From: Dicaeum eximium
Taxonomy: Eukaryota; Chordata; Aves; Passeriformes; Dicaeidae
DNA length: 64,000 nt
Reading direction: 5' to 3'
NCBI GenBank assembly: GCA_013396995.1
Contig: VWZP01007940.1
Location: 1,473,431-1,537,430, forward strand
The stretch's first letter is position 1; every line of letters begins with the position of its first letter. Shown piece after piece: positions 36,338-48,400 of the stretch. The position numbers and the translations under genes are program-made. Below the pieces are notes generated by a model. The model saw nothing but the letters and a program-made list of their open reading frames with translations. It made no database searches and was not told where the DNA came from.

Positions 36338-39300
36338 CGTACTGCAGCTTTCTAAGGTTCCCGAGGTCCACAGTTCTGAGTGGCCAGCAGGACACTTCAC
36401 CCTTGTGCCACAGTAGGTCTCTGACTGCATAAGCCCAGCATTTGCCAAATATGAAGTGCGTTTCTGAGCAGCACTCCCACTACATTCCCATTGCTATAGT
36501 ACTCTTTATCGTTGATACATAAAATGATAAAATTGTGTCCAGTCAAGTAAAACCCTTTGTAACCATTGTAGTGCTTTGGGCTCGAAGGTGTCTGTTCACC
36601 GGCTGTATGAATAAACAAACACAAATGCTGTGCCTGATAACAGCACGAACAGTGATTTAGCCTATCTTTGCCAAAGAAAGCAATGAAAAATTTCCTGGGA
36701 CCAGCTTGCAGCTCCTATGACATGCTAGTGACAAAGTACATAAATCACAGGATCTATTTAATGGCAGTGGTGGAAATCATGCAGAGAAGATCTTTCCTTT
36801 AAAAAAGACACCCAGAAAACTTTCCAAAAAACCCCGAACCAAAAACTACTGTTCCTGTGATAAGATGATGCATGTCTGACAAAGCGCAGAAATGTAGAAC
36901 ACACTGTAACAAAAACCACCATCAACATGAGTGTTAAAAACACTTTTTGCAAATCCTTTCCCATTTAATTCTCAAAAATAGTCAGCACACAGAAATCCTG
37001 AAAATAGGTGCAAGTGTGGTTCACCAAAGAGAATTAATTGCAGATCATCTGTGGTGCAAGATCCTTTTTGGGGGGACCATTTCCTGGGCAGCCATCAGTG
37101 CAGGACATAGTATTCAGGATTTTATTTATTATGTGATTGCAATAACTTAAACTCTGTTCAGCAATGACAGTCAACTCTTTTTTTTACACAAGTACAACCT
37201 GTGACCAGTGTTTTTATTATCGAGCAATTTGTAGGTGTAAAGCTATAAGATAAAGGAACTACTTCAGCTCTTGTGGTTTATTCAGTTACTTTTATGCGCC
37301 TCATTTTGACATCAGTTAGAAGTAGTGAAAACAGCATGTCACAGTTCAGATGACAGCTAACAATGGTAAAACAGTTAAGCTGCCTCAAGCTGACTCTTTT
37401 GAGATACAGACTGTCCTTGATGTTCATGTCTACCACTGAAAAAGCTGATGGATGATTTGTGGTAGCTGGCATTACAGAGCATTGAATTATTTTCCCTTGC
37501 CGTGGCTGACTCTGAAGACTTTTATACTCTTGAAGTGCTACACTGAAGTGAAGGGAAACATTATCAATCATTAAAAATGCCTTGCATTTTAAGATACTTA
37601 CAGAGTAGAAAAACACTTGGATTGATCAAATAATTTATACTCAATCAACCAGTAAAAAATCTAGTGTTTTGCTTTTATTTTTTTTCTTTCTTCCTTGTGA
37701 TGTGTCCATAAAAAGGCTGCAAATCCTTTAAATGTGTATTTGGGTATCATGGATAAATATTTGCTCAGATCTGTCTAGAATGTAAGTCACACTATTTTGC
37801 AAGTGTTCGGTGTACACTCTGCTAAGTGAAAATTATGCTATGATCTCAGTAAATAGTCACAAGCCAGGTTCTTTTTCTGATCTTCAGCTGAAGGAATGTG
37901 TTGCTTTCAAAGGAATGGGGAACTTGGAGATATTGAGATTTTCAGTCACTGCTTCCTAAGTAATTAATTATTTCTTTTGTGATATTTGTTATTTGCTGCT
38001 AAGATTGCTATCTCAGAATCTGAGATGGATTTAAATTTTGTCTGGTTTGAAAAAAAAAAAAAGAAACTACACAAGAAACATGAAAGCTGAGATTTTTGAA
38101 GTTTTGAAAGAAGAATTAAAACACTCATCATAATTATAGTTTAAAGATTAATCTCTTCAATTCTGGAGCATGCTTATATTTGAAAATAGGAGATCGTTCT
38201 ATCTGAGCAGATGGAATCATAGAGTAAAAAAGTCTAGGACTTTCTCAGAAACACAAGGTCTTTCTTTTCTTCGCTGCACTTGATGCTGTGTGAAACAGCT
38301 CTTTTAAACACTTGATCTGTTGAGTAGAAGTTTAAATTTGCCACTTTTTAGTTAGAGAAAATGGGCCATAACTGAAATATATCACCAAATCCAGTTGTGG
38401 TTTATCTTTGTTCAAGAGCAGCATTATATTTGTAACAAGATATTTCACTCACTAGCTACATTCACTGTTTTGCTCTAAGGAGAGAAGAAGAGAGACTGAC
38501 CTAGATTTATGGATTGATACAATGGGCAAAACATTGTTCCATATCAGTAGGGCCCTATGTATGGAATCAGAAGCTCTAAGTCCATTGAACTACAGCATCA
38601 TGTCTGAAAATCTTCATATTTCTCTTTCTATTCCCCTGAGAGAAACAAAAATTGTCTTTAATTGGGCCAAACTTAAACCAGTAGCAGTTCTATTAACATT
38701 TCAAACAAGAGATCACTAATTAAATCAGTGAGAGCTTATAGGTTTCCCATAGTCTTGTAACACAGGAAGAGACATATAGAAGAAAAAACAGAGTATTACA
38801 GGATAATTGTCTGCCTCTTTTAAAGTCTGATCTAATTCCAAGAAAAGCCACAAAGGATCCATTCTTTTCAGTGTATATTGGTCTTTCCAGTTGAAAGGTA
38901 GGCCTAGACAGTGGACAAAATCTCTGTACAGAGCATAATACCGTGCATTTTCTTGCAGAAGGTGTTAACAGCAAGCTGTACTCATAGCACTATCCAGGAA
39001 GAACAAATGTGTTAGTGTCTTAATGATTTACAAAGAGCATAATGAATACAGAAGAAGCTGCAAACAAAAAAAATCCTTTTGTGATCTTGCTCCCTGACAA
39101 TGTATGGCAGGCTTGGCGGGCAAGTCTCTTCATCCTACTGTAAGTAGTCATCTGGTACTTGATTTACTGGATGAAGCCATTAGTAGCTCTCAATGCTTCA
39201 AATGCAGATGTATCTCTGTGTGTGCATTTGTATTGTCAGCCCCAAATAACATTTGTTGTTTTCATGAGGGCATATGACAGATTTTATGCTACAAATGCAC

Positions 39301-42057
39301 TTAGTATTAGCTGACATAAAAGGACCAAAAAGGTTACCAAAGCCAAAGTACATCTTGCAAAAATTAATAACAAAGAACTAAACCACTTATTTCAAATCAG
39401 CTTTTGAGTATGCATTTCTCCAGTTTTATATAACCATCTAGAAAATATTTTTTGTAGTCTTAGCAAAATAGGATACCGAATACCAGCACAAAATTCAATT
39501 TTTGATTTTAAAATAACATAAAAAATCCAGTTCTTGAACATCATGCTTACACAGTGGCACAGAGACGGGTGGATGGCAAATATGGAAACTTATAGCTCAA
39601 TATACCTCGCCATGTAATTGTAAAGTCACAGGAGAAGAAAGAATATTTTTTAAGCAGTTATACCATATGTTGCTTCGATGTAGGATTTCTCTGCATACTG
39701 AAGTATGCTTTGGGATATTTGGTTAAGGTCCTTGGTCAATTCTTAAGGCATGGATTTAAATAATAGTGGGAGGATTAGGAGTGCTTTTCCTAAGAAATAC
39801 AAATGCATTTTTCTGAATTCATTTATGCTTTTTTTTTGCTACAGTCTTAAGCCTTGAATTTGAGCTTCTTAAGAGTTTTTTAGCTTAACACTTATGCTAC
39901 TATATAGGACTCTCTGTTCCTTTATGTCATCCAGTATCAAAACTAATCACAGGAGAAAGAAATCTGGAGAAGGACAAGAGAAGTTGTTATTTATTTGGCA
40001 GGCTCATTAAGTAGTGAGTATTTTCCACTAAAGGAAGAAAAAAACTAGAGGAGCTGATGCCTCTGAGAGAAACACCAGATGCCTCCTCAAATTCTTTCAT
40101 ATATATTGACTGAGCCAACAGCAGTCACAGAGTAGTCTACAAGCTGGATGGAGATTTCTCACACAGGGACTGCCATTTTTTTCCCTATGCTTTCAGTAAG
40201 TTGAACTAATATACTTAAAATCAGCAATATTTACCATTGTCAACATGGAAGGCACCGAAATGCACCAGATTTACCCAGGATACCAAAATCTCATCTGGAT
40301 TTTAAATAAGTGTTCCAGTTTCCACAAAGTTTTCCCAACCCAATAAAATAAACACAAATGAAAAAAAAGAATAGTGCTAAACAATAGATATAATACTCTA
40401 CTGGAACGTGTTTCTTTTGTGTCTGTTTTATATTTTTAAAAAAGTATCTGTTTCTGGGATATGTATATATTTTTAGCATAATAAAGTAATTTTACATGGC
40501 TTGACTATACACAAACTTCTAAGAAAACATTGTTTCTTTTAGAAATCACTATTCACCTCAACTTCACATATGTGAATCAATATATCTCCTAGGTATCTTT
40601 GTACAAAAAATATTCATCCATAATGATAAAAATAACATTAAGGTTGTAGATGCTAATAAATGGTATGCTTTTAATGATAAAGTGTATTTGTAAAATTATG
40701 TTACTTGACTAGCAGTGCTTATGACCTCTTCTGTGGAGTTAACTACTTTAATATAAAAGGTGATTCAAACTTTGAAGTAGATATGTAGGGTTTAATTGTA
40801 CAGGGAATCTTCTAAATAAAAATAAATTCACTTCCAAAGTTATTACAACCCAATTAATTTTGATTGAAATCAGCTATGCTAAAGACTTCTGAAAACTTGG
40901 GTTTCTTTTTCCTTTTTATTCAAATATTTAAAAATAAATAAAGACATTGACAATAATCCACAATATTTTTTCAGTGCTCATAAACAAGTCACCTTCTTCT
41001 CACCTATTCTTATCTAGTGACAAAATAGCTATAGTGTGTGCATCAATACAATGAAGGAGTACCAGAGGAAGAAATTGGTCTTTAAATCTCATTAATTCGG
41101 TGATTAGCACAAAGTGAAATTATCCACATGCTGAAGCACAACATTATTCTCTTACAGAAGGACAGGAAGGGTGAGCTGCTGTTTGGTATGCAGTATGTTA
41201 AATCCATTTCAGTAAACCAAGTGTGTAACATTACTCAAAATTTCTTTTGTGGAAAAGAGCTACAGTATGCTGACATTACTCAACTTTTATCTTGTTCACC
41301 TCACAGACATTGACGCATAAAGAATCCCATCTTCCATCTCTTTGCTATTTAAAAATGATAATAAAAGTTATTATTCCAGCGATAAGCTCAAGTTCTTTCT
41401 TGTAAAATATAATTTGAAATGGGTAAATATTTATTGTGTCAGAAAAATATCAGTAAGTTCAGTAGTCACAAACCTCTTTTGTATTATTTCTAGAGAATTT
41501 ATTAGAAAATAGTAAGAATGCTAGAGGTAGGAATCCTTGAAAATACAGCTGAAATCAAAATGGATGTGTGCAGTCTTAATGGCCAGTATTTTAATACTGG
41601 TTTAAAAATATCATTAGAGGGTTTTTATCTTATATTTTGTTTATTCAAACTTCTGCAATTTCAAAGAACCTTGAGCCAATGTTCCAAGGAGTACATAAAC
41701 CTCAGCAAAATGTTTCCTGCACAATTTGGTGCTTTCACCCACTTATCTCTTCCTAGAGATTTATGACTTCTCAGCTGTAGTCTGAGCACACAAAGATTTC
41801 AACTAGCATTTGGTATACATGAGAAGTGAGAACTTGAGAGAGAAAATTACAAGTATAGCAGAAATAAAAAAACTGCTCAGATCAATCATATGCAGCAAAA
41901 TTCCAAACATGGTGGAATAAAAAACTTTTTTATATACAATTTTAGCAGTCCTATTATTGTGTCTGATCAGTCGAATAGAAAACCAGCATCCACCTTCAAT
42001 GCAGGAATATGGGCCCTCTTTGGAAAAAAAAGGTGTGTAATAAATTCTACCTGTCCA

Positions 42058-42300
42058 TCAAATGCTTGGCTGAATGTCAAAGAGAATCTCCAGTAAGTTC
42101 ATATCTCTCTTGTACTGGGCAGCCCAGGCCCAGTATTCCAGATGTGTATCACCAGGCATGAACAGAGGAGAAGGAACACACCCCTTGGCTTGCTGACAAC
42201 CCTCCTCCCTGTGCAGACTGGGAGGTTGTTGGTTTTCTCTGTTACAGGCATGCATTGCTCATTAATGCTAGCTTGGAATCCAACAGGACCCAGTTCCTAG
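42058..42300 (-). mobile_element. CR1 LINE internal fragment, minus strand, diverged
   Basis: Reversed ORF2 C-terminal blocks are recognisable: CATATCTCTCTTGTACTGGG, CCCAGTATTCCAGATGTGTA, TCACCAGGCATGAACAGAGG and CTTGGCTTGCTGACAACCCT, followed by TGCATTGCTCATTAATGCTA and CCAACAGGACCCAGTTCCT. The minus strand retains YKRDMNLLEI. The 3' end of the element is absent on the left, so this is an internal scrap left by deletion. Divergence is high. Confidence 0.8.
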
Positions 42301-42484
42301 GTTATTCTTCCTCAGATGAGGAGGATATTGGAATGGATATATACCCATGCATGTACTCATGGAAAGACTAAATTGATTAAATTATTGCACACTACCTGAC
42401 AAAAATCCTGTGTACAGTAAAATGTGGTTATACATTAAAAAATAGATAAGAAAGCATATAAATAATCCCTCCACCGTTGTGATT

Positions 42485-42504
42485 AAAAAAAAAAAAAAAA
42501 AAAA
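42485..42504. repeat. A20 homopolymer
   Basis: Twenty consecutive A residues. There is no AATAAA immediately upstream and no recognisable retrocopy, so it is treated as a simple repeat. Confidence 0.95.
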
Positions 42505-43188
42505 GCAAAATAAATTCATTTAATCTGAATTTTATTTGTGAAATTTGTTTATTTTGGAGCCAAACCCAGTAATGCCTAGAATGATTATAAGCTCACTAAA
42601 TGCCCTGCCACTAATGGGTTGACTTCAATAAATGAGTTAGGATGGCAGTATTAAATCCTTTGGGGAACTCAGCAATTAAGCCAGTATATGCAATTTACTA
42701 GACCAAAGTACTTCATCCAAATCCTATCGGTAAAAACCATTTCCCCTTTTTTCACTTAAGACTTCTAGACGATCCTCTTGAATTCTAAGAGGGTCCCAGC
42801 ATCTCATTTTTCCCTGCAAATCTGGGTCACTGAACCTGCAGTATTTTATTGAAGTGCAGGATGTAGAGTGCTTTCTAGATTTCCTAAGTAATTTTTCCAG
42901 CAGAAAGTTTAATATGACTTAGAATATTAGCTTAAAAAAATATGGCAACAATTTAGCTTCATAATTTTTTCTCCATGTGTAGTTTTTACACTACAACATG
43001 TATAACTGGATAATTGTAGTGCCACAGTTGTTAAATTTACCTTTATCAGTCTAATAGGATGATATTTTTTTCACTCTAAACGGCACATGGTAGGTGCTAG
43101 AATTCTTTGAAGACTATATAAGTGTTATTAATTAAATAACAATCAGCAGCGTTTTAATTAATTTTCTATTTGTTCTTGGCTTTTTTTA

Positions 43189-43224
43189 ATCATTATTGAT
43201 TACTCTGTCATTATTGATTAATTA
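43189..43224. repeat. Duplicated TCATTATTGATTA motif in a TAAT-rich segment
   Basis: The 13-mer TCATTATTGATTA occurs at about 43190-43202 and again at 43208-43220, where it is followed by ATTAG. The neighbourhood (43120-43225) also carries TTAATTAAATAA and TTTTAATTAATTTT. TAATTA and ATTGATTA cores are bound by many homeodomain proteins, but such motifs are frequent by chance in AT-rich DNA. Confidence 0.5.
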
Positions 43225-45301
43225 GTCACAAAAAAACATGGTGCAGAGCACAGTAAGAGCAGTGATTCCATAAATGTATCGGTTTGTGATTGGAGTCAAT
43301 CCAATTTGGCCTCTGTCAAAGACTTTGTTAACATGGAATTCTAATTCTGTTAAAATATCAGTAATTCTAAATATACTGTTAATGCATGTGCTTCACATCA
43401 TATAGAGTTGGAATTAATTTCCTCTTGTTTTTCTGTTGTGCTGTAAAAAATAATGATATTTAGGATGTTGCACAATGTGCTAATGTTGAGAATCCAGATT
43501 GTATTTTTTAATTATTTAAAAAGCAGCAATGGATTTAGGCCAGGACTCAGCATCTCTTGGACTTCAGCAAAACCTGGAATAAGCCAAATCAAGTGGATAT
43601 AACTAATGTTTACAAGTGGTGACAATTCACACTACATTTAATTTATTTTTCCTAGTTATTTTAATGTGACAGATAGGAAAGGAGGCTTAACTATGGCTTT
43701 TATAACAGCTTTCCTATTATTCAGGCTTCCTGGGCTTGGATAACAGTTTCTTCCAGACCAGTCCAGCTTCCTTTGCTTGATCATGCAGCAAAGTCGTAAT
43801 AATCCTATTGGTAACATTACAGGCTGTTGCTATGGAAATTAATGTATTATCTCAGAAAAATGACAGATGGGTTGAAGAGGGAACAAGCCCATACTTAAAC
43901 ACTGATCCTTACATGACTAACTAATCCCTAAACGGATGTCACTTAGAGAACAGCTAATTTCAAAGACTTTACTAAAGCCACGTGACTAAGAAGAACGGCA
44001 GAGGACAGAGGCTATGCTAAGTATTTTGCTTCAAAACAGTTGCATTATCTCTTTTTCATTTCTACTTGTGTGTATTGCTTTTCTCTGAACATGTTCTGGA
44101 CAACCTGTAGTAGATCAGGAACCATCAGGAGGTAGCAGGAAATAACAACATTCATTGTGTGTGCAGCTTAATAATAATAGCTTCTCCTCATCTCTCCCTC
44201 TGTGAGTGAATTATGTCATTTAAGAAAGGAGACAAGGCAGCATCAATGCAGTAGTTATCATTTGCTGATACAATTCAGATTTTAAAAAACCCCAGAAATT
44301 AAAGAAAGGCAAAGTGCCACTATTCTGCCATCACACAAAAGAACAGTGTGCATATTTTAAATCTTTAATCATTGAACCCTATTCTTCCTTTTATTTTAAA
44401 CAGAAACATTTGGGCTTTTTGCCCAAAGCAGTGTAAATCGGGCTAAATTAGGGAGAGTGCAGCATATAGCAAGTGGAATTTGCACAAGAAGGCCAAAGCA
44501 AAAGTGTAGGTTACAAACTCCTCTGGGACACATATGCTAACAGCAAACTGGATCAGGGTAGTAGAATGAAAAATACATGGACTTTTAAAGGAGAAAAGGA
44601 TGACTATGGTATAAAAATTTTCTTTAGGGCTGACAAGTAATTGCTGCTTTTTATTTAATACAGAAAATATTTTTTTTTTCTGAGAAAACAGAAGGAAAAA
44701 ATACAACACTAGGATTTTTTTCCTCTTAAGCAATTAAATGTCACCATTTTGATAATGTTTTCTCCAGAATAATTTCACTGCTTTTTATGAATCACGTAAC
44801 AATACATTCTTCTTTGCTGGTGATTTTTTATGTTTCTGGCTGTGAATAATGATGTTGCAACAACTGTCAAAAATATACTATTGTTAAATACTTAGAGAAA
44901 AGAGAGACCTGGCTGTGCTGCTGGCAAAATACTGAGTGTTAAAATTATCTTCTCATAATGCTCTGAGTAGCATCAAGAATAACTAGATATGAAAATGTAT
45001 AAATATGAGTCATATCAGGAGATAACACATCATTTCAGAATTATAACAAAATGTGTATTAAAACAGGGATTTAATTTAAAAACTCCAGAACTCAAAGCTA
45101 AGACCTCAAATATCTCATAATTTTGTTCACAAAAAAAAGTAGTAATTCCCTTAGGAAAAGTTATTATTTTAATTACTCAGAGAAAAAAATTACCACAGCT
45201 ATGAAAGTTAGATGTATATTTTACAGATTATATTCTTTCATATAATAACCCCTGCAGTGACCCTCTCTTTGACTTAAAATTCAATAAAAGAAGGCAAACA
45301 A

Positions 45302-45314
45302 CCCCCCCCCCCCC
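45302..45314. repeat. C13 homopolymer
   Basis: Thirteen consecutive C residues, an uncommon run in this AT-rich region. The flanks AACA and ATAACCC are unremarkable. Confidence 0.95.
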
Positions 45315-45442
45315 ATAACCCACACTCCAGAAAAAAGGCTGAGTATCAATAACAAGAAGGATTAGAAAACTTGGGTTGATGGGCTGTGCCAGAAATTTGT
45401 TGTGCAACCATGTGTATCATGTCCATTGGTACCTTTGGAGGT

Positions 45443-45470
45443 TTGGTTGGTTGGTTGGTTGGTTGGTTGG
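45443..45470. repeat. (TTGG)7 microsatellite with G/T-rich tail
   Basis: Seven perfect TTGG units, followed to about 45560 by G/T-rich low-complexity sequence (TGTTTGTTTGGGGGTGAGGT, then several TTTGTTTG runs). Confidence 0.95.
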
Positions 45471-48400
45471 CTGATTGGTTTGTTTGTTTGGGGGTGAGGT
45501 GGGGTGTTAGGATTTTTTGTTTAGAGTTTTTTTGTTTGTCTGTTTGTTTTTGTTTTTAGTTTTATTTTCATGTCAGGTTAATCAAGTAAGTATAGGTGAC
45601 ATTAAATTCTGCAGTTTTATTTAAATACCAACTAGGGCCACAAGGGAATGTAAGAGAATGAGTCCCAATGGACCAGTGTTGTTTCTGCTAGGTGAAAGTC
45701 ACAGACAGTTGAGAGCCATTAGAAACACAAAGTAGTGTTGCAATTGCATAAAAATCACAGCTGAAATCCAAAGAGTGTAATGGGGAAGGCAGCACAAAGT
45801 GGATCTGGATAGTCTTTGTTGCTCCCTCCAAGAAGAAAGAATTTATCTAATTTTTTTTCTTATATAAAGGTTGGAGGGTTGTTATGTGGGTTAAGAATAG
45901 CATTAGTAATAGTACTTTGATCAGGAATGGTAATACTTGGTTCTGTCAAGGCAGATACAGCAATCAAATATTTGTGACACCATTAGTTGTTGATTACATA
46001 CCCTTCTTGCAGGGAGCTAGTATGCAGGTCATTTCAATATGAAATAACATTTTTGATAAGTAACTTCTAAGAAGCAGAGCATCAACAGATGTGTTGACAG
46101 AAGGAAACAAAGAGAGGCAGGAGGAATTTAGTGTCACAAGTATTTATTATGCAGGAGGTAGAGTGGAGACTTCTGCAAATCATATGCTAAAGCTGCCATG
46201 TCTTTATGAACAGCATTGCCTGGATAACTTTCAAACAGTTTCAGGAAATAAATACTAAAGTAGTATTAATCCCCAAAGTCTAAAACAACTCAAATAAAGA
46301 ACTATCAGATTACAGTTTGCCATGAAAAAGCCATTATTTGAAGGGGACTAGATTACATATGATAATAAGAAGGTCTATAGACCAAACCCATTGATTTCTG
46401 TACTGAAGGAGTAGAAGCCATGTAGAAATAGAACCATGTACCTTGATATGGGACATTCTAAGGAAGATTCAGCAGTGACTTCACTGCAGAAAGTCTTGAA
46501 TCAAAATCTGTTGAAGTTTTATGACATCTTTTGGGTAAGATTTATTGGGATGATGCTTAGCTTTCCAATAAACTTTTATAAGTTGTCTTAAAAGAAGTTC
46601 TTAAAGAGATTACATCATCATTGCCAGAGGATGGTAGCTGTCTCATAGTTGTAACACAAGGTCTTCAGGGAAAAAGAAAGAAAAATAGAAAGTCAAACAT
46701 ACAAAGAAATATAAGTATTTTACAGTAGAAATTTCCCACAGAGCTCTTCAGGTTACTGTGCTCTGCACAGTATTACTCAAACCACTAATAAATAATGTGG
46801 AAAAAGTGAAATAGGGAGGTAACAACAGCACATTTAGAGTACAAAATTAGAACTGACTACAGAGATACTCAGAGGAATCAGATTAAATGACTGGGTGGTA
46901 AAAATGACAGTCAAGACCCAGCATTGATAAATACAAAGGAATGCTCATAAAGGGAAAAACAGTCACAATTACACATATACAGTGACAAACTTGAAATAAC
47001 TATTAACATGTAATTCATTCAGGAAAGAGGTCTTTGTGTCATTATGGATGGATCAATGAAAATATCAGCTTGTTATTCAGTAGTCAAAAACTCAAGTAAG
47101 ATATTTTGGATTAGTTGGAAATAAAAAAAAGCAAACAAATTATTTTATTATGTTGTAATTTCAATCTTTTTTGGATCTGAATCTTGGATATTGGCTATAG
47201 CTTTAGCCATCTTCCTCTCAAAATCATGTAGAAGATCCAGAAGTGGTGCAAACTAACAGAACAGATAAGATATATGGGGAATTTCTACTTGACAAAAGTG
47301 AAATATTCTCTGGTCTTTAGTTTAGATAAACTATGAAGAATGTAACATATACACAACATATAGGAAGCTGGATGTCTTGCAAAAAATGAATAAACAACAT
47401 TTATTCTCCATTTTTTCGTCAGAGTTGATTGTACAGCTGCTGTAGAATCAGCAAAAAGCTCATATGTGAAACTGTTCTGCACATATGTATAATCAGTCTT
47501 TGGAATCCATTGCTACAGGAAGTAAATATGAAGAGTTCAAAAATTATTAAGCAAATTCAGTGAAGAAATGTCCATGTATTAAACATGATGCTGTGGCTGC
47601 AGCCTCAGGAATACTGATCTGAACTCTTCTCAGGAGTGGGAAGTCTCAGGACCACCATCAACCAGATACATGAGCTGAGAGAGAATCATTCACTGTTTCC
47701 CATACTCCTAATCATTTATCATAAGCCACAGAAAGAAGCAGAACACCTTTACCCTGGCCTAGTATGGAGATTTTTACATAAGGGGCAAGCTGTGGGAAAG
47801 TTTTGCTAGAGTGGCATAAAAGTCCTGACCTCAAATGCACAGCAGTCAACAGCAGGAATCCCATCAGTGCCAGAGGCTTTGACCCAGACCTACACCTTCC
47901 TCTCCACCCTTGACCTGCCATCACCTGTCTGCAGGCACGGGAGGAGCAGCAGCCCTGGGCATCATTAATTTTTGCTGAAGACTTTGGGAAAGGCTTCCAC
48001 ATGGCTGTTCTTTCTTGCTGAATTCCACCCGATAGGATAAGTCTCGTTGCCAGCAGTGCTCAGCACACATGGGATGTAACATTGAGGGGAGCGACCTTCA
48101 GGAGACACCTCTGTGCTCTCCAAGCATTATGTATCTTCAGCACCCGTGAAGAGAGGATAAGTTAAAGCAGGCTTCAGAATTTAAAGTTGAACAGCATGGA
48201 GCAGATTATTGGTTTTTTCCTGTCAGATCATTTTCTAGCTGGCTTTCTGACATTCACCAGTTTTGTTTTTTGTGCGTGCTTCATCTAAAGTGTTTACATT
48301 ACAGGAGTATCACACAGACATTATGTGTATTTGGTTAAAGCAGGCTGAGGATTTGTAGGCCTTTACTCCTGTACTTACTCATAAGGGTAAAGACCAAAAA

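Larger units (their letters stand above)
31712..42057. other. Long AT-rich stretch with no recognised gene or transposon
   Basis: Ten kilobases with no exon, RNA gene or named element visible. Simple repeats occur at 34126-34193 and 36301-36337. A GC-richer segment near 32860-33000 (CAGCAGCTGCCATCATTGCC) and one at 36340-36640 have no readable domain in any frame. A 14-bp palindrome CTCCCTTAAGGGAG lies at 31857-31870. The scarcity of transposons over this distance, compared with the flanks, may mean the area is constrained or simply that its repeats are old. Confidence 0.5.

Noticed and set aside
36340..36640. Possible processed pseudogene next to the AAAC array
   Set aside because: Minus-strand frames read for 75-78 codons without resemblance to any protein I know, and there is no poly(A) tail or terminal duplication.
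37278..37616. 112-codon minus-strand open frame
   Set aside because: No domain, no family resemblance and no flanking splice or promoter evidence; size alone is not enough in 64 kb.
38210..38245. Possible CR1 3' end (GGAATCATAGAGTAAA)
   Set aside because: Only a dozen bases resemble the reversed CR1 end, and nothing downstream follows the family order.
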